Under the pieces are notes generated by a model. It saw only the letters and a list, made by a program, of their open reading frames with translations. It was not told where the DNA came from and did no database searches. The position numbers and the translations under genes were made by a program. A DNA stretch of 64,000 nucleotides from Janthinobacterium lividum. Lineage in GTDB: Bacteria > Pseudomonadota > Gammaproteobacteria > Burkholderiales > Burkholderiaceae_D. The stretch spans positions 2,976,001 to 3,040,000 of the forward strand of contig NZ_CP139976.1 of NCBI RefSeq assembly GCF_034424625.1, in the 5' to 3' direction. Position 1 is the stretch's first letter. Every line of letters starts with the position of its first letter. Positions 1-9,218 of this stretch are shown one piece after another.

Positions 1-2919
1 CTGCCCTGGCGAACCTGGCACCGGCGCCGGTGCGGAAGAGGGGGCGGATGCCGGTGCCGGTGCCGAATCCTGGCCGCCCACGGTTTTCAGCAGCTCGATC
101 ACCAGCGCCTCGGTGGCGGCGGCCGCAATCACATGCGTCAAGCCCTTTTCGTCGGTCATGCCGCTCTCATAGCTGCCATCTTCGCGCTTGATGCGGTAGG
201 GCTGGCGCGGCATCGCTTCGCCCGTGTCGCGGTCGCGCAGCACGAAGCCTTCATCGAACAGCTTGATGCGCGTGTCCGGCAGCGCCGGCAGCACGCCCGC
301 CGCGCTGGCGCCGCCGTTGAACACGTGCTGGCCGCCCTTGACCGTGAAGTTGCCGGGACAGGTAAACGTGATATTGCCGCCTTCAAGCGTGATCGACGAT
401 TGCCCGGCCTGCAGCGTGATCTTCTGATTGGCCTTGATGTCGATGCAGTCGTTGACCGAGATCACGGTAATGGCCTTGTCGGCCAGGATTTCCAGTTGCC
501 CCGTATGCGCCTGCAGCGATACGGGGCCGTTGGCGGCAATTGCCTGGATGCCGCCGGCGTGGGTAAACAGTCCTTGCGCGCTGGCCGACACGGATGAATA
601 GGTGTGGCCGGCCGTCATGTGCAAGTCCGCTTGCATCGTCCAGTGCAACTGCTGGGCGGCAAACACCACGGTCGAGCCGGGCGTGGCCCAGTTGATGCTG
701 GCAGGCGCTTCCATCAGTACCAGCGGCTGGCCGAACTTTTCCACCGGCTGGTCGGCGGCCAGCTTGCGCTCGCCTGCGCTGGCCTTCAGTGCTTCCTGAC
801 CGCCCACGCTCGCTTGGTATTTGCCATCATGCTGCGGATCGATCTGCTTGATCAAGTCCAGCTGGGCCTGTTTCGCGTCCTGGCTGAACAGGGCGGTTTG
901 TTGCTGTGCGGCCTCGGCCAGCGACTTGTTCAGTTCGGCCGCGCCTTTCAGCTGGGCCAGCGCTTCCATGGTGTCGAGCTGGGTAGAAGCAACGCCCGCG
1001 CCAGTCTGTGCGCGGGTGGTGGTCGAGATGAGCACGCCTTCGCCGCCGCGCAGCACCGTCCAGGCATCGGTGCGCAGTTCGAAACCGCTGCCGCGGTAAC
1101 TGCCGCGCTGGGCCGTGTTGGGGCCCTGCTGGACCAGGTAGCCGAGGTTCAGCTGCGTGGCTGCGCTGCTCGTCGCCAGGCGGGTGCGCAACTGGCCCGG
1201 CGTGTCGTCGATCACCCACTGGTTATAGCCGCCGCCATCGAAATTGTGGCTGTGGATGCCGGAAATGACGCCGGCGTGATTGACGTCCGAGCCGACGCCG
1301 GCCGCATACGGCGGCGCGTCGCTGCCGGTATAGAGCTGGGCCACTACCAGCGGACGGTCCATGTCGCCTTCGATGAAGTCGACCAGCACTTCGGTGCCGA
1401 TGCGCGGCGTAAATTGCGAACCCCAGTTCGGGCCGGCCAAGGCTTCGGCAACGCGCACCCAGGTGCCTGACGCTTCATTGCCGGGTGCGTTGCCCTGTTG
1501 ATCCGTGTTGTGCCCCATGCCGCCCGGATTGGCGGCGCCGCCCCGTTGCCAGGCGAACTGGATGCGTACCTGGTGGTCGCGCCCGGTGGTCGCCACGCTG
1601 TCGGGCAGGCCGACCACCAGCGCCGTTTGCGGCCCCAGCGCGCTGCTGGCCACGCGCGCGGCGGTGGCGAGCGGCACGATGGCCACGCTGGTCCGCGCGC
1701 AAGCGAAGGTATTGCGGTAGGTGCCGGCCTCGAGCTGGCCATCGAGCAGGCTGGCGACGTCGCTCAGGCTGGCCACTGCCGACAGTTTCGACAGTAGCGC
1801 CGTCAGCGCGCCGCCGGCTGGCCCCAGGTTGTTGCGTGCTTCGTGCTCGACCCAGAGCACGGTGAACTGGTTGGCGCCATCGGCATAGTGCTCGTGCTGC
1901 AGCAGGTTAAAGGCGTGGCCGGCCGCCATGCGCCGCACCGCGCCAGCGCCCGTGAATTGCTTGTTCTCCAGTTCCAGCGCCTGTAGCATGCGCAGGCCGT
2001 GCGGATCGGCCGCCGTGCTGTCGGCATAGCGCCGTTCGCCGGAGCCGTCGTACAGGGGCAGGGGCGGCAGCTCGCCCGCCTGCAGGCTCGAACTGTGTTC
2101 GGCAGCCGGCGCCGCCAGTTGCTGCGGGTCCCAGCTGCTGATGCCGACCGCATTGGGCCGCACCTGGCGCCGCGCGCTGAAGCTGTCGATGGCGTCATCG
2201 GTATCGCTGGCGCGCACGCCGTGAAAGCGTAGGCCAGCCACGCCCGGCGTCGGCGGCGCGACTGCCTTGCTGTCGAAAATCACCAGCTTGTGTTTTGCCT
2301 GCTGCGCGTTCTGTTGTTCGCCTTGTTGCGCCGCTCCATCCTGTTCGTGCTCGAAGCGCCAGCTCAGGCCTTCGAAGGCCAGCACGCGGGTCAGGAAGGC
2401 CAGGTCGCTTTCGCGGTATTGGGTCCAGACGGGGCGTGGCGCCAGTTCCTGGCTGACATCGAATTCGAAACGGACCTGCGGATAGTCGCCGAGCAGCTCC
2501 GTGATGAGGTCGCGCGCGTTCTTGTCCTGGAAGATATAGCTGTCGCGGCGCAAGCCCAGCAAGGCCAGGGCAGGCTCGAGGCGCAGCCGGTAGCGCGCCA
2601 CGCCGCCATCGGCGCCGGCAAAGCCGCAGTCGGTGCACAGTCCGTGCCAGGCGCGCCAGCTGCCGTCGGGCTGCAGCAGCTTGAGCGTGATTTCTTCCCC
2701 GAGAAAGCTGGCCAGGTCCAGGCCCGCCGCCGTGCTCAAGGCATCGACCTCGAAGCGGAACAGCTCATTGACCGCCTCGCGGCCCGTCATCCGCTCCACC
2801 ATCAGCGATTCGGGCAGGTTCGATTCCTGCGCCGTGGCAAGCGTGATCAGCCGCGCATGCTGGGACAGGCCGGTGCCGAACACCCCCAGGGCGGCCTCTG
2901 TCGTTGCCGGGCCGCTCAT
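1..2919 (-). CDS. vgrG: VgrG spike protein (TssI) with C-terminal transthyretin-like extension, cut by left edge
   Basis: Trimeric T6SS spike protein. Reading the minus strand from the ATG at 2919, the frame stays open to base 1, so at least 973 residues are present and the stop lies outside the window. The N-terminal part begins MSGPATTEAALGV and carries the gp27-like region with the usual QYRESD motif near residue 165. Near the left edge there is the VgrG needle pattern SSITLEGGNITFTCPGNF (bases about 340-400) followed by a domain with PYRIKRE, TDEKG and THVIAA, which looks like the transthyretin/carboxypeptidase-regulatory fold used by some VgrGs to bind effectors, and then a Pro/Ala/Ser-rich stretch. 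The start codon overlaps the tssL stop (TAATG), so it is the third gene of tssK-tssL-vgrG. The cognate effector should lie to the left, outside the window. The VgrG assignment is firm; the extension fold is inferred from pattern only. Confidence 0.93.
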   Translation of the reverse strand, partial: MSGPATTEAALGVFGTGLSQHARLITLATAQESNLPESLMVERMTGREAVNELFRFEVDALSTAAGLDLASFLGEEITLKLLQPDGSWRAWHGLCTDCGFAGADGGVARYRLRLEPALALLGLRRDSYIFQDKNARDLITELLGDYPQVRFEFDVSQELAPRPVWTQYRESDLAFLTRVLAFEGLSWRFEHEQDGAAQQGEQQNAQQAKHKLVIFDSKAVAPPTPGVAGLRFHGVRASDTDDAIDSFSARRQVRPNAVGISSWDPQQLAAPAAEHSSSLQAGELPPLPLYDGSGERRYADSTAADPHGLRMLQALELENKQFTGAGAVRRMAAGHAFNLLQHEHYADGANQFTVLWVEHEARNNLGPAGGALTALLSKLSAVASLSDVASLLDGQLEAGTYRNTFACARTSVAIVPLATAARVASSALGPQTALVVGLPDSVATTGRDHQVRIQFAWQRGGAANPGGMGHNTDQQGNAPGNEASGTWVRVAEALAGPNWGSQFTPRIGTEVLVDFIEGDMDRPLVVAQLYTGSDAPPYAAGVGSDVNHAGVISGIHSHNFDGGGYNQWVIDDTPGQLRTRLATSSAATQLNLGYLVQQGPNTAQRGSYRGSGFELRTDAWTVLRGGEGVLISTTTRAQTGAGVASTQLDTMEALAQLKGAAELNKSLAEAAQQQTALFSQDAKQAQLDLIKQIDPQHDGKYQASVGGQEALKASAGERKLAADQPVEKFGQPLVLMEAPASINWATPGSTVVFAAQQLHWTMQADLHMTAGHTYSSVSASAQGLFTHAGGIQAIAANGPVSLQAHTGQLEILADKAITVISVNDCIDIKANQKITLQAGQSSITLEGGNITFTCPGNFTVKGGQHVFNGGASAAGVLPALPDTRIKLFDEGFVLRDRDTGEAMPRQPYRIKREDGSYESGMTDEKGLTHVIAAAATEALVIELLKTVGGQDSAPAPASAPSSAPAPVPGSPGQ

Positions 2920-3698
2920 TAAGGCAACGTGATGGTCAGGTTGGCCGTGCGCGGCGCCAGTTTGACGATATCGCTGTAGGCGTTCATCTGCTGTTCGGTG
3001 TTTTTGGCCAGCATGGTGCGCAGGCCCAGGTAACCGAGTGCACAGATCAGCGCGAATATCGAGCACAGCACCCACAGCGGCACGTCGTTGCGCAACTTGT
3101 GCGCAATCTGGTCGGGGCGTTCCGCATGTGGCGCAAAGCCGGCTTTCTTGCCCTTCATCTGGGCGATCTCGTCACCCAGGCGGGCCGTCAGGTAGGCCAG
3201 TTTTTCCGAGCCTTCCAGGATGTACCGCCCCTGGAAGCCGAGCAGCAGGCACATGTGAAACACTTCCAGCGCCTGCAGGTGTGCGCTGCCGCGCGCGCGC
3301 AGGGCTTCGAGACGGATGAAGAAATTCTCGCCGGCCAGCTGGTCGCCGAACAGCACCAGTTGCAGCGGGCGGCGCGCCCAGTCGTCGCGGATGGCATACG
3401 GCGAGCGCAGGATGATTTCGTCGACAGCCGCACAAAATGCATATTTGGCGGCATCGATATCGTCGGCCGAGGCCGCATGTTTTTTCGCCGCGTGCCCGAA
3501 TTCGTCGAGAAACTGCGTCATCTTTCTGATGAAATCGGCATTGTCTTGCGGGCCGCTGCCGTTTTTCAGCATGAACAGCGCGTAGAAACCGTCGTACATC
3601 AGGTCCGTCAGCGTATGTTCCGTGCCCGGGCCGGCAGGTACGCTCGATGCGTAAGCGGCGGAGCCGCCGGACATCAGGGAGGGGGCGTTTGCATTCAT
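2919..3698 (-). CDS. tssL: TssL, DotU-family inner-membrane protein of the T6SS
   Basis: Component of the TssJLM trans-envelope complex; links the membrane complex to the baseplate through its cytosolic domain. The 259-residue protein has a cytosolic IcmH/DotU domain (about residues 25-200; motifs FCAAVDEIIL and QLVLFGDQLAGENFF are typical) and one hydrophobic segment near residues 208-228, with a short periplasmic tail. It lacks the peptidoglycan-binding OmpA domain found on some TssL proteins; a separate OmpA protein is encoded at 31547-32341. It follows tssK by 9 bases and its stop overlaps the vgrG start. The start ATG at 3698 is preceded by GAAGA. Confidence 0.95.
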   Translation of the reverse strand: MNANAPSLMSGGSAAYASSVPAGPGTEHTLTDLMYDGFYALFMLKNGSGPQDNADFIRKMTQFLDEFGHAAKKHAASADDIDAAKYAFCAAVDEIILRSPYAIRDDWARRPLQLVLFGDQLAGENFFIRLEALRARGSAHLQALEVFHMCLLLGFQGRYILEGSEKLAYLTARLGDEIAQMKGKKAGFAPHAERPDQIAHKLRNDVPLWVLCSIFALICALGYLGLRTMLAKNTEQQMNAYSDIVKLAPRTANLTITLP

Positions 3699-3707
3699 CG
3701 TTTATCT

Positions 3708-5054
3708 TCAGGAAGTAATGGCGACAAGTTCAAGTTTCAGATCCCGCATGCCGGACGGAACGTAGATCGAAATCGACTGGGCCTGCAGCATGCGGTCGTA
3801 CATCTGGCCCTTCGCTTCGATGGTGAAGTAGTACGTATCGGGCCGCACGGGCACGGCGGCCGGCACTTGCGGCGTGTGCTGCAGGCGCACGCCGGGCAGG
3901 GCCGACAGCACGAATTTTTCCACATCGTCGGGCGCGCCGATCTTGAAGCGCAGCGGCACCACGTCCACCAGTTCCACGCCCGGCAGGTCGGCCGAGACGC
4001 CCAGGTAAAACGCGGTCTTGTCGTCGATCTTGCCGGAATCGAGCTTGCCGTGATGGTAAGACGGCTTGATTTCGGTCAATGCAATGGCGAAATATTTTGA
4101 CGAGATCACCGTGTCGAGCAGTTCGCGGATGATCGCGTGCAGGCGCGCGAACGACGGCCCCGGATCGGTGTGCTGATAAGCCGGCAGGTCGGCCAGCGCA
4201 TGGGTTTTCGAGAACGTCATCAGCGCGCCGGCCAGGGCCAGCAGCGCTTCGTACAGGCGCTCCGGGTGCAGCGCCGGATGATGGAAATAATGGCTGAGCG
4301 AGGCGAAGGCCGAACTGGCCGTGTGCAGCAGCCAGAACGAGGACATGTCGCCGGAGCGAAATTCGATCACATTTTTGCTCGGCTCGCGGTGGTGGCCGTA
4401 CAGGGCGTTGACCTTTGCCTGCAGCGCATCGATCAGGCGGCGCAGTTGCAGGAACAGCAGCGGGGCGCTGCGGATCGACAGGCTCGGCGGCACGAACGAC
4501 GGGTCCGGCTCGAAGCCGCCGGTCGACAGGCGCCGCAGGCGCAGCAACGGAAAATTCACATACGAATCGCGCGGTTCCGATTCGGCCACCAGGCGCAGCG
4601 ATTTTTGCAGGTAGGCCAGTTCGGCCTGCGCCGCATGGGTGTACAGGTCGGGCGTTTCCAGGTTGGTCTGACCGTAGCGGGCTGCGCTGTTGGTTTGGTC
4701 GGGCGCGGCAAAGTTGCCGCCGAAGTGTTTGAAGGCGGGCAGGGCGGCATAAAACGTGACGGTTTGCTGTGATTGCAGCAGCTTGCTCAGGTCCAGGGCT
4801 TCGGGCAACTCGTCGGCGCCGGGAGCGTTGTAGATTTCGCCATCCTGGAACACCAGCGACAGTTCCAGCAGCCGCAGCGTGTTATTGCTCAGCGCATCGC
4901 GGTCGATCTGCACGTGATTGACACCCCAGGCGTAGGGATGCAGCGCCTTGATGCTTTCGTGCAGGCGATGTTCATGGTACCGGTCTTGCTGCTGGAAGTG
5001 CTGGGGGCGCAGAAACAGGCCTTCACCCCATAACAATTTGCTTGTAATGCTCAT
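3708..5054 (-). CDS. tssK: TssK, T6SS baseplate protein
   Basis: Baseplate subunit that joins the TssFG wedge to TssL/TssM. I place the start at the ATG at 5054 (MSITSKLLWGEG), preceded by AAAGGGC, giving 448 residues, because the family begins with this kind of segment followed by GLFLRPQHFQQQDRYHE, the TssK hallmark. The longer in-frame reading from 5153 adds 33 residues with no family resemblance. It is the first gene of a leftward operon with tssL and vgrG and is divergent from the tssB operon, with which it shares a 359-base upstream region. Confidence 0.95.
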   Translation of the reverse strand: MSITSKLLWGEGLFLRPQHFQQQDRYHEHRLHESIKALHPYAWGVNHVQIDRDALSNNTLRLLELSLVFQDGEIYNAPGADELPEALDLSKLLQSQQTVTFYAALPAFKHFGGNFAAPDQTNSAARYGQTNLETPDLYTHAAQAELAYLQKSLRLVAESEPRDSYVNFPLLRLRRLSTGGFEPDPSFVPPSLSIRSAPLLFLQLRRLIDALQAKVNALYGHHREPSKNVIEFRSGDMSSFWLLHTASSAFASLSHYFHHPALHPERLYEALLALAGALMTFSKTHALADLPAYQHTDPGPSFARLHAIIRELLDTVISSKYFAIALTEIKPSYHHGKLDSGKIDDKTAFYLGVSADLPGVELVDVVPLRFKIGAPDDVEKFVLSALPGVRLQHTPQVPAAVPVRPDTYYFTIEAKGQMYDRMLQAQSISIYVPSGMRDLKLELVAITS

Positions 5055-5413
5055 CGATTGCCCTTTTTCCCGAGGAAGTAAAAGCGCGGAGAACGCTGCC
5101 GCTCCCGGGCTCTTTTGCAGCGCGATCGGCGCCTTGCAGGTGCATCCGATCATTCAATCTTTGCAATAAGAAATTATGTGCTTTTTTCGCAACTGCAACA
5201 ACATTAACATTATCTGGAAGAAAGGCGCGTACGGTACGTTTCCCGCATGGTGCCTGCCTTTGCGGCCGATCGGATTGTGAGTTTTCGCGTATTTTCTATT
5301 GAACGGAGTCAATATTCAATCCGTGTTAGTCTCGCAAAAATAAGAATTTGGCAACTATAAATTGCAAGTTTTTTAATGACCGCGTCATCTTTTTTTTTGA
5401 GGGAAATCAGACC
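5055..5413. promoter_or_regulatory. Divergent intergenic region between tssK and the tssB operon
   Basis: This 359-base gap holds no convincing gene and must contain the promoters for both divergent T6SS operons. Visible structure: a palindrome CGTACGGTACG at 5228-5238 and a weaker inverted pair ATTGAA/TTCAAT around 5299-5321. The ribosome-binding site GAGGG of the downstream lipoprotein is at about 5399-5403. I could not identify a well-spaced sigma-70 or sigma-54 promoter by eye. Confidence 0.5.
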
Positions 5414-5995
5414 ATGTCTCGCCAATTCACACTCCATTTTTTTGCCGCGGTTGCCTGCGCATTGACGCTCAGTGCCTGCAGCACCGCGCCTGCGGTCAAG
5501 ACGGCGCCGCCGCCACCCTCGCTCGACGAGCTGATGGCGAAGGCGACCCAGGCTGCCAGTTCGGGCAACAACGAAGCGGCCATGGGTTTGTGGAAACAAG
5601 CCGCTGTCGAATTCCCAGCCGATAAGAATCCATGGGTCCGCATGGCGCAGACCCGCTATGAGGCGGGCCAGTACGGCGACGCCATCATCAATGCCCAGGA
5701 AGTGCTGGTGCGCGACCCCGCCGACAAACTGGCCAACAGCGTCATTGCGATCAGCGGACTGCGCCTGTCGACGCGTGCATTGGCCGACCTGAGCCGCCAG
5801 AACAACCTGTCCGGCCCGCTGCGCACCGAATCGCAGGATCTGGCCAAGCTGTTGCGCGAAAGCCTGGGCGAAACCGTGCTGGTACCGGCGCCTGCCGCGG
5901 CGCAGGCGCGCGACAAGCAACCGGCGCGTCCGCCGCGCAAGGGACAGAGCAAGACTGCTGACAGCAGTGCCAATCCCTTCGATGGTTTGAAGTGA
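5414..5995 (+). CDS. TPR-containing lipoprotein at the head of the tssB operon
   Basis: Predicted outer- or inner-membrane lipoprotein of 193 residues. The start at 5414 (MSRQFTLHFF) follows a GAGGG ribosome-binding site; the longer reading from 5348 would place a charged segment before the signal peptide. A hydrophobic signal ends in the lipobox LSAC (Cys near residue 22). The body (residues about 40-120) looks like tetratricopeptide repeats, and the tail is Pro/Ala/Lys-rich. It lies 66 bases before tssB. By position it matches AsaA, the periplasmic TssM-interacting protein upstream of tssB in Acinetobacter; homology is not established here. It does not look like TssJ, which has a beta-sandwich rather than TPR sequence. 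Confidence 0.75.
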   Translation: MSRQFTLHFFAAVACALTLSACSTAPAVKTAPPPPSLDELMAKATQAASSGNNEAAMGLWKQAAVEFPADKNPWVRMAQTRYEAGQYGDAIINAQEVLVRDPADKLANSVIAISGLRLSTRALADLSRQNNLSGPLRTESQDLAKLLRESLGETVLVPAPAAAQARDKQPARPPRKGQSKTADSSANPFDGLK

Positions 5996-6061
5996 AGCTG
6001 AGGCAGTAGCAATCTACCAGGGCATCGCGGATGCCGCCGATTACTCGTGAAGGGATGTGTC

Positions 6062-6571
6062 ATGTCAAAAAAAGAAAGTGTTCAAAAACGCCTGCAAAAG
6101 GTCCGGCCGCCACGCGTGCAGATGACGTATGACGTGGAAATCGGCGATGCGATTGAAAACAAGGAACTGCCCTTCGTGATGGGCGTCGTGGGCGACTTCG
6201 GCGGCAATTCGGAAGTCGAGCAGAAACGGCTGAAGGACCGCAAGTTCATCGGTATTGACCGCGACAATTTCGACGAGGTGCTCAAGGGCGTCGAGCCGCG
6301 CGCCGCGTTTGGCGTCAGCAATGAGCTCAGCGATGAAGGCGGCCAGCTGCGCGTCGACCTGCGCTTCAAGTCGCTCAATGACTTCCGTCCCGAGGCGGTG
6401 GTGGAGCAGGTGGCGCCATTGCGCCGCCTGCTCGAGGCGCGCACCAAGCTGGCCGACCTGCGCAACAAGCTGGCCGGCAACGACAAGCTGGAAGATATCC
6501 TGAACGACGTGCTCAACAGCACGGAAAAGCTGGCCCAGCTGGAACAACAATCCACCGCCAAGAAAGACTGA
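6062..6571 (+). CDS. tssB: TssB, contractile sheath small subunit
   Basis: Forms the contractile sheath with TssC. The start at 6062 (MSKKESVQKRLQ) has AAGGGA upstream, giving 169 residues. Family motifs are clear: RPPRVQMTYDVEIGDA at the N-terminus, LPFVMGVVGDFGG, and the C-terminal helix region with LLEARTKLADL. It sits 4 bases before tssC, as is usual for this co-assembled pair. Confidence 0.97.
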   Translation: MSKKESVQKRLQKVRPPRVQMTYDVEIGDAIENKELPFVMGVVGDFGGNSEVEQKRLKDRKFIGIDRDNFDEVLKGVEPRAAFGVSNELSDEGGQLRVDLRFKSLNDFRPEAVVEQVAPLRRLLEARTKLADLRNKLAGNDKLEDILNDVLNSTEKLAQLEQQSTAKKD

Positions 6572-6575
6572 TCCC

Positions 6576-8060
6576 ATGTCCGCTCAACTGACCCCCGCGT
6601 CCGGCGCCGCCGCGACCACCGATATCGGCTTGCTTGACCAGATCGTCGAACAAAGCAAGGTTGCCAAATCCAGCGTCGAGCATGCACGCGCCAAGGATCT
6701 GATTTCAGAACTGGTCAGCCAGGTGATGGAGGGCACCGTGGTGGTGTCGGACAACCTGGCGGCCACCATCGATGCGCGCGTTGCCGAGCTGGACAGACTC
6801 ATTTCGCGCCAGCTCAGCGTCATCATGCATGCGCCCGAATTCCAGAAGCTGGAAAGCAGCTGGACCGGCCTGCATCACCTGGTCGATAACACGCCCACCG
6901 GCACCAACCTGAAGATCAAGCTGCTGAACGCCACCAAGCGCGAGCTGGTGCGCGATTTCCAGAGCGCGCTGGAATTCGATCAGTCGACCATGTTCAAGAA
7001 AGTGTATGAGGAAGAGTTCGGCACTTTCGGCGGTGCTCCATTCGGCGCGCTGCTGGGCGACTTCGAATTCACGCGCCAGCCCGAAGACATGTATTTCCTC
7101 GAACAGATGTCGCATGTGGCCGCTGCCGCCCACGCGCCCTTCATTTCGGCCGCATCGCCCGAGCTCTTCGGCCTCGAGAGCTATTCCGACCTCGGCAAGC
7201 CGCGCGACCTGGCCAAGGTGTTCGACACGGTCGAATATGCGAAGTGGAAGTCGTTCCGCGAATCGGAAGATGCGCGCTACGTCGGCCTCACGCTGCCGCG
7301 CTACCTGGGGCGCCTGCCGTTCAATCCGGCCGACGGCGCCACCGTCGACGGCTTCAACTTCGTCGAGGATGTCGATGGCACCAACCACCAGAAATACCTG
7401 TGGTGCAATGCCGCCTATGCCTTCGGCGCCAAGCTGACGGCGGCCTTCGACGATTACGGCTGGTGCGCGGCGATCCGCGGCGTGGAAGGCGGCGGCCTGG
7501 TCGAAGACTTGCCGACCCATACCTTCAAGACCGACGAGGGCGAAGTGGCGCTGAAATGCCCGACCGAGATTGCGATTACCGACCGGCGCGAAAAAGAGCT
7601 GAGCGACCTGGGTTTCATTTCGCTGGTGCATTGCAAAAACACGGATTACGCGGCGTTCTTCGGCGCCCAGTCGGCGCAGAAGGCCAAGAAGTACAACACC
7701 GATTCCGCCAATGCGAATGCGGTGCTGTCGTCGCAGCTGCAATACATCTTTGCCGTCTCGCGCATCGCCCATTACATGAAGGCGATGATGCGCGACAAGA
7801 TCGGCAGCTTTGCCGCCGCGTCCAACGTCGAAGATTTCCTCAATCGCTGGCTGATGCAATACGTGCTGCTCGACGATAACGCCAGCCAGGAGCAGAAGGC
7901 CCAGTTTCCACTGCGCGAAGCATCGGTGCAGGTGTCGGAAGTGCCTGGCCGTCCGGGCGTCTACCGGGCGATTTCCTTCCTGCGTCCCCATTTCCAGCTC
8001 GATGAGCTGTCCGTTTCACTCCGTTTGGTCGCGGAGCTGCCGCAATCGACCAAATCCTGA
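6576..8060 (+). CDS. tssC: TssC, contractile sheath large subunit
   Basis: Large sheath subunit of 494 residues, typical for the family. Visible motifs include VSDNLAATIDARVAELD near residue 55, the conserved core FGALLGDFEFTRQPEDM around residue 155, and LPRYLGRLPFNPADG near residue 240. The N-terminal helix after the Ala/Thr-rich leader is the region contacted by TssB. It is followed 29 bases later by hcp with the ribosome-binding site AAAGGAA. Confidence 0.97.
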   Translation: MSAQLTPASGAAATTDIGLLDQIVEQSKVAKSSVEHARAKDLISELVSQVMEGTVVVSDNLAATIDARVAELDRLISRQLSVIMHAPEFQKLESSWTGLHHLVDNTPTGTNLKIKLLNATKRELVRDFQSALEFDQSTMFKKVYEEEFGTFGGAPFGALLGDFEFTRQPEDMYFLEQMSHVAAAAHAPFISAASPELFGLESYSDLGKPRDLAKVFDTVEYAKWKSFRESEDARYVGLTLPRYLGRLPFNPADGATVDGFNFVEDVDGTNHQKYLWCNAAYAFGAKLTAAFDDYGWCAAIRGVEGGGLVEDLPTHTFKTDEGEVALKCPTEIAITDRREKELSDLGFISLVHCKNTDYAAFFGAQSAQKAKKYNTDSANANAVLSSQLQYIFAVSRIAHYMKAMMRDKIGSFAAASNVEDFLNRWLMQYVLLDDNASQEQKAQFPLREASVQVSEVPGRPGVYRAISFLRPHFQLDELSVSLRLVAELPQSTKS

Positions 8061-8089
8061 TTTTTTCATAAACAACCGAAAGGAATGAC

Positions 8090-8581
8090 ATGGCAATCGA
8101 CGTTTACTTGCAAATTGATGGTATCAAAGGCGAATCCACCGACACCTCCCACAAAGATTGGATCGAATGCAAGTCGGTCCAGTGGGAAGTACTGCAGCCG
8201 AAATCCGCCACCGCCTCGACGGGCGGCGGACATACCGCCGAACGTACCGAGCACAAGGATATCGTGGTCGCCAAGCTGGCCGACCTCGCCACGCCCCTGC
8301 TGCTGCAAAATTGCTCATCCGGTAAAACGATCCCGAAAGCCAAATTCGAATTCCTGCGTGCTGACGGCCAGGGCGAGCGCATCAAGTACTTCGAGATCGA
8401 ACTGGAAAACGTGCTGATCAGCAGCGTGGCGCCATCCGTCGCGGCTGGCGACATCCTCGGCGAAAATGTGTCGATCAAGTATTCCAAGGTCAAGTGGAAA
8501 TACACGCAGCAAAAAGTCGGTGGCGGCTCAGGCGGCAATACCTCCGGCGGCTGGGATCTGTCGGCCAACAAGACGATTTGA
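8090..8581 (+). CDS. hcp: Hcp, T6SS tube protein (TssD)
   Basis: Hexameric tube subunit, expelled on contraction. 163 residues with the classical start MAIDVYLQIDGIKGEST, then KDWIECKSVQW and the C-terminal strand VSIKYSKVKWKYTQQ. The short Gly/Ser-rich tail with GGWDLSANKTI is common in Burkholderiales Hcp. A terminator-like hairpin lies downstream, which would allow hcp to be expressed above tssE and the later genes. Confidence 0.97.
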   Translation: MAIDVYLQIDGIKGESTDTSHKDWIECKSVQWEVLQPKSATASTGGGHTAERTEHKDIVVAKLADLATPLLLQNCSSGKTIPKAKFEFLRADGQGERIKYFEIELENVLISSVAPSVAAGDILGENVSIKYSKVKWKYTQQKVGGGSGGNTSGGWDLSANKTI

Positions 8582-8670
8582 TCGGCAACGGCCCTTGCCG
8601 GATGAAGCCGTTCCGGCTAGCCGCCGACGGTGACTCCGGCTTGTGCCTGCGTGACTGATGCTCCTGAATC

Positions 8671-8697
8671 AAAGGGCCGCCGCAGGCCGCCCTTTTG
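8671..8697 (+). terminator. Terminator-like hairpin between hcp and tssE
   Basis: AAAGGGC at 8671-8677 pairs with GCCCTTT at 8689-8695 and the right arm runs into TTTT. A second small hairpin, CGGCAA/TTGCCG at 8583-8600, follows the hcp stop immediately. Position suggests partial attenuation after hcp; activity is inferred. Confidence 0.5.
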
Positions 8698-8727
8698 TTC
8701 CTTCCCACTGCCAATGACGGGATACCG

Positions 8728-9216
8728 ATGAAGGGTTTTACGCCGGGATTGTTCGACCGCCTGATGGACACGCCTATCCAGGGTGCTTCCAGCAGCACCG
8801 TCTCGCGCCTGTCGCTGGAGGATTTGAAAGACACCGTGGCGCGCGACCTGGAGGCGCTGCTCAACACGCGCACCGTGATACCGGAAGCGCTGCTGAAAAA
8901 ATTTCCCGAATGCGGCCGCTCGATTGTCACCTACGGCCTCAATGATTTCGCCGGCCTGAGCTTGTCGAGTTCCGATGACCGCGCGTATATCTGCCAGTGT
9001 CTGGAAAAGGCCATCGCGCGCCATGAGCCGCGCCTGCGCAGCGTGCGCGCTTCGCTGGAAATCCAGGAAGGCTCGATCAATCGCCTCAATTTCGCCATCA
9101 CCGCGCTATTGGTGGTGCACTCGGCCCAGGAACCCGTCAACTTCGACGCCATCCTGCAGCCGTCAAGCCTGCATTACACGATCAGCAAGGCGCGCCGTGC
9201 GGCGCAAGGAGCCTGA
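8728..9216 (+). CDS. tssE: TssE, gp25-like baseplate wedge protein
   Basis: Small baseplate subunit homologous to phage T4 gp25, which initiates sheath polymerisation. I choose the ATG at 8728 (MKGFTPGLFDRLMD), preceded by ACGGGATACC, giving 162 residues; the upstream TTG reading at 8695 lies within the terminator hairpin. Family motifs: the N-terminal LFDRL, DLEALLNTR, and GLNDFAGLSLSS. The C-terminal half carries the gp25 fold including RLRSVRASLE. tssF begins 2 bases after its stop codon. Confidence 0.93.
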   Translation: MKGFTPGLFDRLMDTPIQGASSSTVSRLSLEDLKDTVARDLEALLNTRTVIPEALLKKFPECGRSIVTYGLNDFAGLSLSSSDDRAYICQCLEKAIARHEPRLRSVRASLEIQEGSINRLNFAITALLVVHSAQEPVNFDAILQPSSLHYTISKARRAAQGA

Positions 9217-9218
9217 AC

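Noticed and set aside
133..2922. Long plus-strand open frames opposite the left-edge vgrG
   Set aside because: They are high-GC shadows with Ala/Arg/Gly-rich, motif-free translations; the minus-strand frame encodes an unmistakable VgrG.
5250..5375. Possible sigma-54 promoters (GG...GC pairs near 5251-5265 and 5350-5368)
   Set aside because: The distances between GG and GC are 11 and 12 bases instead of the required 10, so neither fits the consensus.
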